From an uncultured Bacteroidota bacterium (GTDB lineage: Bacteria; Bacteroidota; Bacteroidia; Flavobacteriales; UA16), in contig CACAUH010000065.1 in assembly GCA_902535565.1 (NCBI GenBank), positions 1 to 7,224 on the forward strand: 7,224 bases of DNA, in the 5' to 3' direction. The translations under genes were made by a program, and so were the position numbers. Within the stretch, counting starts at the first letter, position 1. Each line of letters begins with the position of its first letter. Under the pieces are notes generated by a model, which ran no database searches, was not told the DNA's origin, and saw only the letters and a program-made list of their open reading frames with translations. This document shows, in pieces, positions 7,111 to 7,224 of this stretch.

Positions 7111-7224
7111 ATGGCAGAAGGACAGCAGAATCCGCTTGAACGCCTCGCGGCAATGAAGGAGAAAGCCCGGCAGGGTGGAGGCGCAGAACGCATGGAGGCC
7201 CAGCACGCAAAGGGCAAGTTGTCT
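7111..7224 (+). CDS. Acyl-CoA carboxylase carboxyltransferase (beta) subunit, 3' partial
   Basis: Only the first 38 codons are inside the window, and the frame is open to the right edge. The start MAEGQQNPLERLAAMKEKA is followed by a GGG-x-ER segment and QHAKGKLS. This is the N-terminal pattern of biotin-dependent carboxyltransferases of the propionyl-CoA carboxylase beta / methylmalonyl-CoA decarboxylase alpha family, whose members continue as QHxKGKLTARERI. The full protein would be expected to have about 510-540 residues and to transfer carboxyl from biotin to propionyl-CoA or another acyl-CoA. The ATG at 7111 gives the normal distance to the GGG-QH-GKL block. It has no clear ribosome-binding site; a pyrimidine-rich tract (7081-7094) lies upstream. 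The exact substrate cannot be decided from this fragment, so no symbol is given. Confidence 0.82.
   Translation, partial: MAEGQQNPLERLAAMKEKARQGGGAERMEAQHAKGKLS

Noticed and set aside
5838..7139. 433-codon open frame on the plus strand opposite aspS
   Set aside because: It is the antisense shadow of a highly conserved synthetase, shows no domain of its own, and overlaps both the divergent spacer and the start of the real carboxylase gene in another frame.

Overview
This window reads as a chromosomal segment of a Bacteroidota bacterium, probably Flavobacteriia or a close marine relative. The evidence is three-fold. The aspartyl-tRNA synthetase closely resembles flavobacterial AspRS. The paired secreted-type amidohydrolases match a family I associate with that group. 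The only good promoter candidate fits the Bacteroidota -7 box TAnnTTTG, and convincing Shine-Dalgarno sites are absent. By eye the DNA is moderately GC-rich for the group, which explains several long antisense open frames. No tRNA, rRNA, CRISPR array, insertion sequence or phage gene was seen.

Left half, plus strand (1-3730): a two-gene translationally coupled unit joined by an ATGA overlap. The first gene enters from the left edge. It encodes a long protein made of the end of one amidohydrolase-like domain, a beta-rich spacer, a charged linker and a second amidohydrolase domain with a full set of metal ligands. The second gene encodes an exported amidohydrolase-fold protein whose HxH metal motif is replaced. 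Together they look like an exported enzyme plus pseudoenzyme pair of unknown substrate.

An 80-base convergent gap (3731-3810) holds only weak hairpins.

Right half, minus strand (6983 down to 3811): a compact three-gene cluster aspS - brxA/B-like bacilliredoxin - trpS, with gaps of 9 and 20 bases. It probably runs from one promoter in the 127-base divergent spacer upstream of aspS. Two aminoacyl-tRNA synthetases flank a thiol-disulfide protein that in other bacteria removes bacillithiol from oxidised proteins.

Right edge, plus strand (7111-7224): the first 38 codons of an acyl-CoA carboxylase carboxyltransferase (beta) subunit, transcribed away from aspS. The shared spacer holds the promoter candidate and a 13-base palindrome.

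Nothing here is a clearly new system. The most interesting element is the amidohydrolase pair, in which apparently only one of three amidohydrolase domains keeps a canonical metal site.
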